Below, piece by piece: positions 6,508 to 7,751 of a stretch of DNA of 7,751 nucleotides. The first letter of the stretch is position 1. Each line of letters starts with the position of its first letter. The notes beneath the pieces are model-generated. The model worked only from the letters and a program-made list of their open reading frames with translations. It made no database searches and was not told the DNA's origin. The position numbers and the translations under genes are program-made. Origin of the DNA: Promethearchaeota archaeon (GTDB lineage: Archaea > Asgardarchaeota > Lokiarchaeia > Sigyniarchaeales > SOKP01). The stretch lies in assembly GCA_030615145.1 (NCBI GenBank), contig JAUWZT010000175.1, positions 1 to 7,751 of the forward strand, written 5' to 3'.

Positions 6508-6513
6508 AAAAAA
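6508..6513 (-). terminator. Possible T-tract terminator of eL33
   Basis: Six Ts on the minus strand, three bases past the eL33 stop codon (TAACTATTTTTTAAG). No stem is seen. This is compatible with archaeal T-run termination, but T-runs are frequent in this DNA. Confidence 0.28.
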
Positions 6514-6516
6514 TAG

Positions 6517-6810
6517 TTATTTTATAATTTTCACTTTAGTACCTAATGCTTGTCCAGGGACGCCAGCTTTTTTGAAGTGGGCTCTAACCGCTCCACTGTT
6601 GCCATGTGCGCGCGATATGATACCTTTTAATTCTTTTCCCGTAGAACTTACCCAAACTACAGTTCTCCCGCACAGTTTATTAGCCTCTTTTCTAGTCTTA
6701 ACATTTGGAAACACGATAATACAATGCTTTAAATGTATAGTATGGCGCCCCTGTTTATAATTGGATATGACGCCTTCCATTCCTAACATGTCTAATTTAC
6801 TCAAAGCCAT
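6517..6810 (-). CDS. rpl35ae: Large ribosomal subunit protein eL33 (L35Ae)
   Basis: A complete 97-residue protein, the usual archaeal length. L35Ae is a small beta-barrel protein of the large ribosomal subunit found only in archaea and eukaryotes. The family pattern is plain: GVISNYKQGRHTIH (13-26), a strand pair with KEANKLCGRTVVWVSSTGKELKG (41-63), the hallmark RAHGNSGAVRAHF (67-79), and VPGQALGTKVKI (84-95). Many archaeal homologues begin close to the MEGVISNY position, so M11 is an alternative start. The ATG at 6810 is preferred because a TATA-like box sits about 26 bases before it. An upstream ATG at 6823 is out of frame and soon hits a stop. A run of nine Ts directly precedes the ATG on the coding strand. 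The gene stands alone, not in a ribosomal protein cluster. Confidence 0.95.
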   Translation of the reverse strand: MALSKLDMLGMEGVISNYKQGRHTIHLKHCIIVFPNVKTRKEANKLCGRTVVWVSSTGKELKGIISRAHGNSGAVRAHFKKAGVPGQALGTKVKIIK

Positions 6811-6833
6811 AAAAAAAAACCATTTGTTAACTC

Positions 6834-6839
6834 TTTAAA
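6834..6839 (-). promoter_or_regulatory. TATA-like box for eL33, probably leaderless
   Basis: The TTTAAA core (in AATTTAAAG on the minus strand) is centred about 26 bases before the eL33 ATG, predicting transcription start at the start codon. There is no Shine-Dalgarno sequence, only a run of Ts. Confidence 0.38.
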
Positions 6840-6909
6840 TTAATAAATTATTAGAAAAAATATTGAAAAAGATAAAAATTTTTCGTAAAAGTGGTTCTTT
6901 TAATCTAAA

Positions 6910-6917
6910 TTTTAAAA
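6910..6917 (+). promoter_or_regulatory. Possible TATA box for the ceramidase-like gene
   Basis: TTTTAAAA in the divergent eL33/ceramidase-like gap would give transcription start near 6940 and a leader of about 17 bases. This is weak, because other AT-rich stretches nearby could serve as well. Confidence 0.22.
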
Positions 6918-6956
6918 AAGAAAACTTTTTGAGTAAATTACTTTTAATATTATCCA

Positions 6957-7751
6957 ATGAAAGTCGCTTTTAGTAAGTTAAATATTACTCCCAAAGGATA
7001 TATAGGTAAACCCTTGGCAGGATATACTCGTAAAGACCCCTGTTTAGGGAAGTTAGATGACATTTATGTTCATAGCGTTTTAATAGAAAGCAATTCAGTA
7101 GCTTCTACTAAAGATTTTTTGCTTCTAATATCTTTAGATTTGTTAAAAGTTCCTTTATCTATTACAAAATTCATTAGAAATAAAATAATTAAGAAATATC
7201 CTTCGTTAAAATTTGAACAAATTTTAGTGCATGCCACTCATACTCACGCTGCTTTTGATTTAACGGGCGAGTTTTATTGGCCTGGAGGTGCTCTAAATGT
7301 AATGAGGGGAATTATGTTTGGTGCGAATAGAAACGATAAATATATTGTATGGTTCACTAATAAAATACTGAAAATGGTCGAAGGATTATTTAATGATTTA
7401 AAGGTTTGTAAAATTGCGTGGAAAAAGGAACCCTTTAATCCAGACATCGTAATCAACAGAAGACACCCCTCCAAGAAGACTCTCCCTCATTTAGGAGTAA
7501 TTACTTTTAAAAGTCTAGAAGAAAATGAATTATTAGGCTTTATTATTAACTATGCATGCCATCCTACGACTCTATCTTTTCTGAATAACAAATTATCTGC
7601 TGATTATCCTGGTCGTATAATTCAGAAAATTAACGAATTAACAAATAATAAAGTAAAAGCAATATACTTAAATGGCGCTTCTGGGGATTTAAACCCTATA
7701 ACAACATGTGGGTCAGAATACGAACAATTCGAATTAGATAAAACGCCAATA
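6957..7751 (+). CDS. Neutral/alkaline ceramidase-family hydrolase, N-terminal part
   Basis: The first 265 codons are present and the gene runs off the right edge. The start MKVAFSKLNITPKGYIGKPLAGY is typical of the neutral/alkaline non-lysosomal ceramidase N-terminal domain, as is the following stretch with LDDIYVHSVLIES. Metal-site motifs are visible: VHATHTHAAFD (91-101), in which H95 and H97 match the zinc-site THTH of bacterial neutral ceramidase, and NYACHPTTL (199-207) with H202. The nucleophile motif, GDVSPN in neutral ceramidase, reads GDLNPI here (243-248), with N246 in the Ser position. It is therefore probably a metal-dependent hydrolase of the superfamily with another substrate, as in many bacterial and archaeal 'GDxNP' homologues. 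No signal peptide is seen, so a cytoplasmic location is likely, whereas many true ceramidases are secreted. The ATG at 6957 has no Shine-Dalgarno sequence. C-terminal ligands lie outside the window. Confidence 0.82.
   Translation, partial: MKVAFSKLNITPKGYIGKPLAGYTRKDPCLGKLDDIYVHSVLIESNSVASTKDFLLLISLDLLKVPLSITKFIRNKIIKKYPSLKFEQILVHATHTHAAFDLTGEFYWPGGALNVMRGIMFGANRNDKYIVWFTNKILKMVEGLFNDLKVCKIAWKKEPFNPDIVINRRHPSKKTLPHLGVITFKSLEENELLGFIINYACHPTTLSFLNNKLSADYPGRIIQKINELTNNKVKAIYLNGASGDLNPITTCGSEYEQFELDKTPI

Noticed and set aside
6360..6516. Possible small RNA (C/D box-like GATGA) between the 698-codon gene and eL33
   Set aside because: A GATGA-like string is present, but no matching D box or closing stem was found.
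6572..6760. Plus-strand 62-codon ORF across eL33
   Set aside because: It is antisense to a clearly conserved ribosomal protein gene.
7274..7474. Minus-strand 66-codon ORF inside the ceramidase-like gene
   Set aside because: It overlaps a longer gene with clear family motifs and looks like a shadow.

Overview
The window looks like chromosomal DNA from an archaeon, most likely an Asgard archaeon of the AT-rich kind (Lokiarchaeia or Heimdallarchaeia-like; the lineage is inferred). Three genes point this way. One is an archaeal-type 3-dehydroquinate synthase (DHQS II). One is ribosomal protein eL33 (L35Ae), a family confined to archaea and eukaryotes. The third is a Snf7-family ESCRT-III protein with a eukaryote-like MIM2 motif. 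The DNA is visibly very A+T-rich. Several genes have a TATA-like box about 25 bases before the start codon and no Shine-Dalgarno sequence, as in archaea with leaderless or short-leader mRNAs.

Left part (1-3411, all on the minus strand). It starts with the N-terminal 274 codons of a membrane protein carrying two zinc ribbons. Its membrane layout suggests a CPBP/CAAX-type intramembrane protease whose catalytic motifs lie beyond the left edge. Next is a cytoplasmic GH57-family glycoside hydrolase, then DHQS II of the archaeal shikimate route. DHQS II and GH57 are about 60 bases apart in the same direction and may be co-transcribed, although each also has its own possible TATA box.

Middle part (3551-6359). 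An ESCRT-III subunit on the plus strand faces a 698-codon gene on the minus strand, with 61 bases between their stop codons. The larger protein joins a FYVE/treble-clef-like cysteine cluster, a second CxxC pair, a long helical region, a GRAM/PH-like domain, an Asn/Gln/Tyr/Pro-rich low-complexity linker of about 200 residues and a C-terminal charged helical segment. No ORF here looks like Vps4, Vps25, Vps22 or ubiquitin, so this is not the canonical Asgard ESCRT cluster. The large protein is the best candidate for something undescribed: a possible membrane-binding adaptor working with ESCRT-III. That link rests on domain make-up and neighbourhood only.

Right part (6517-7751). The eL33 gene on the minus strand is followed by a divergent intergenic region. 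A plus-strand gene then begins whose first 265 codons match the N-terminal domain of the neutral/alkaline ceramidase family, and it runs off the right edge. It keeps the histidine metal-site motifs but has Asn where true ceramidases have the nucleophilic Ser.

No gap between genes exceeds 160 bases. I saw no tRNA, rRNA, CRISPR array, insertion sequence or attachment site.
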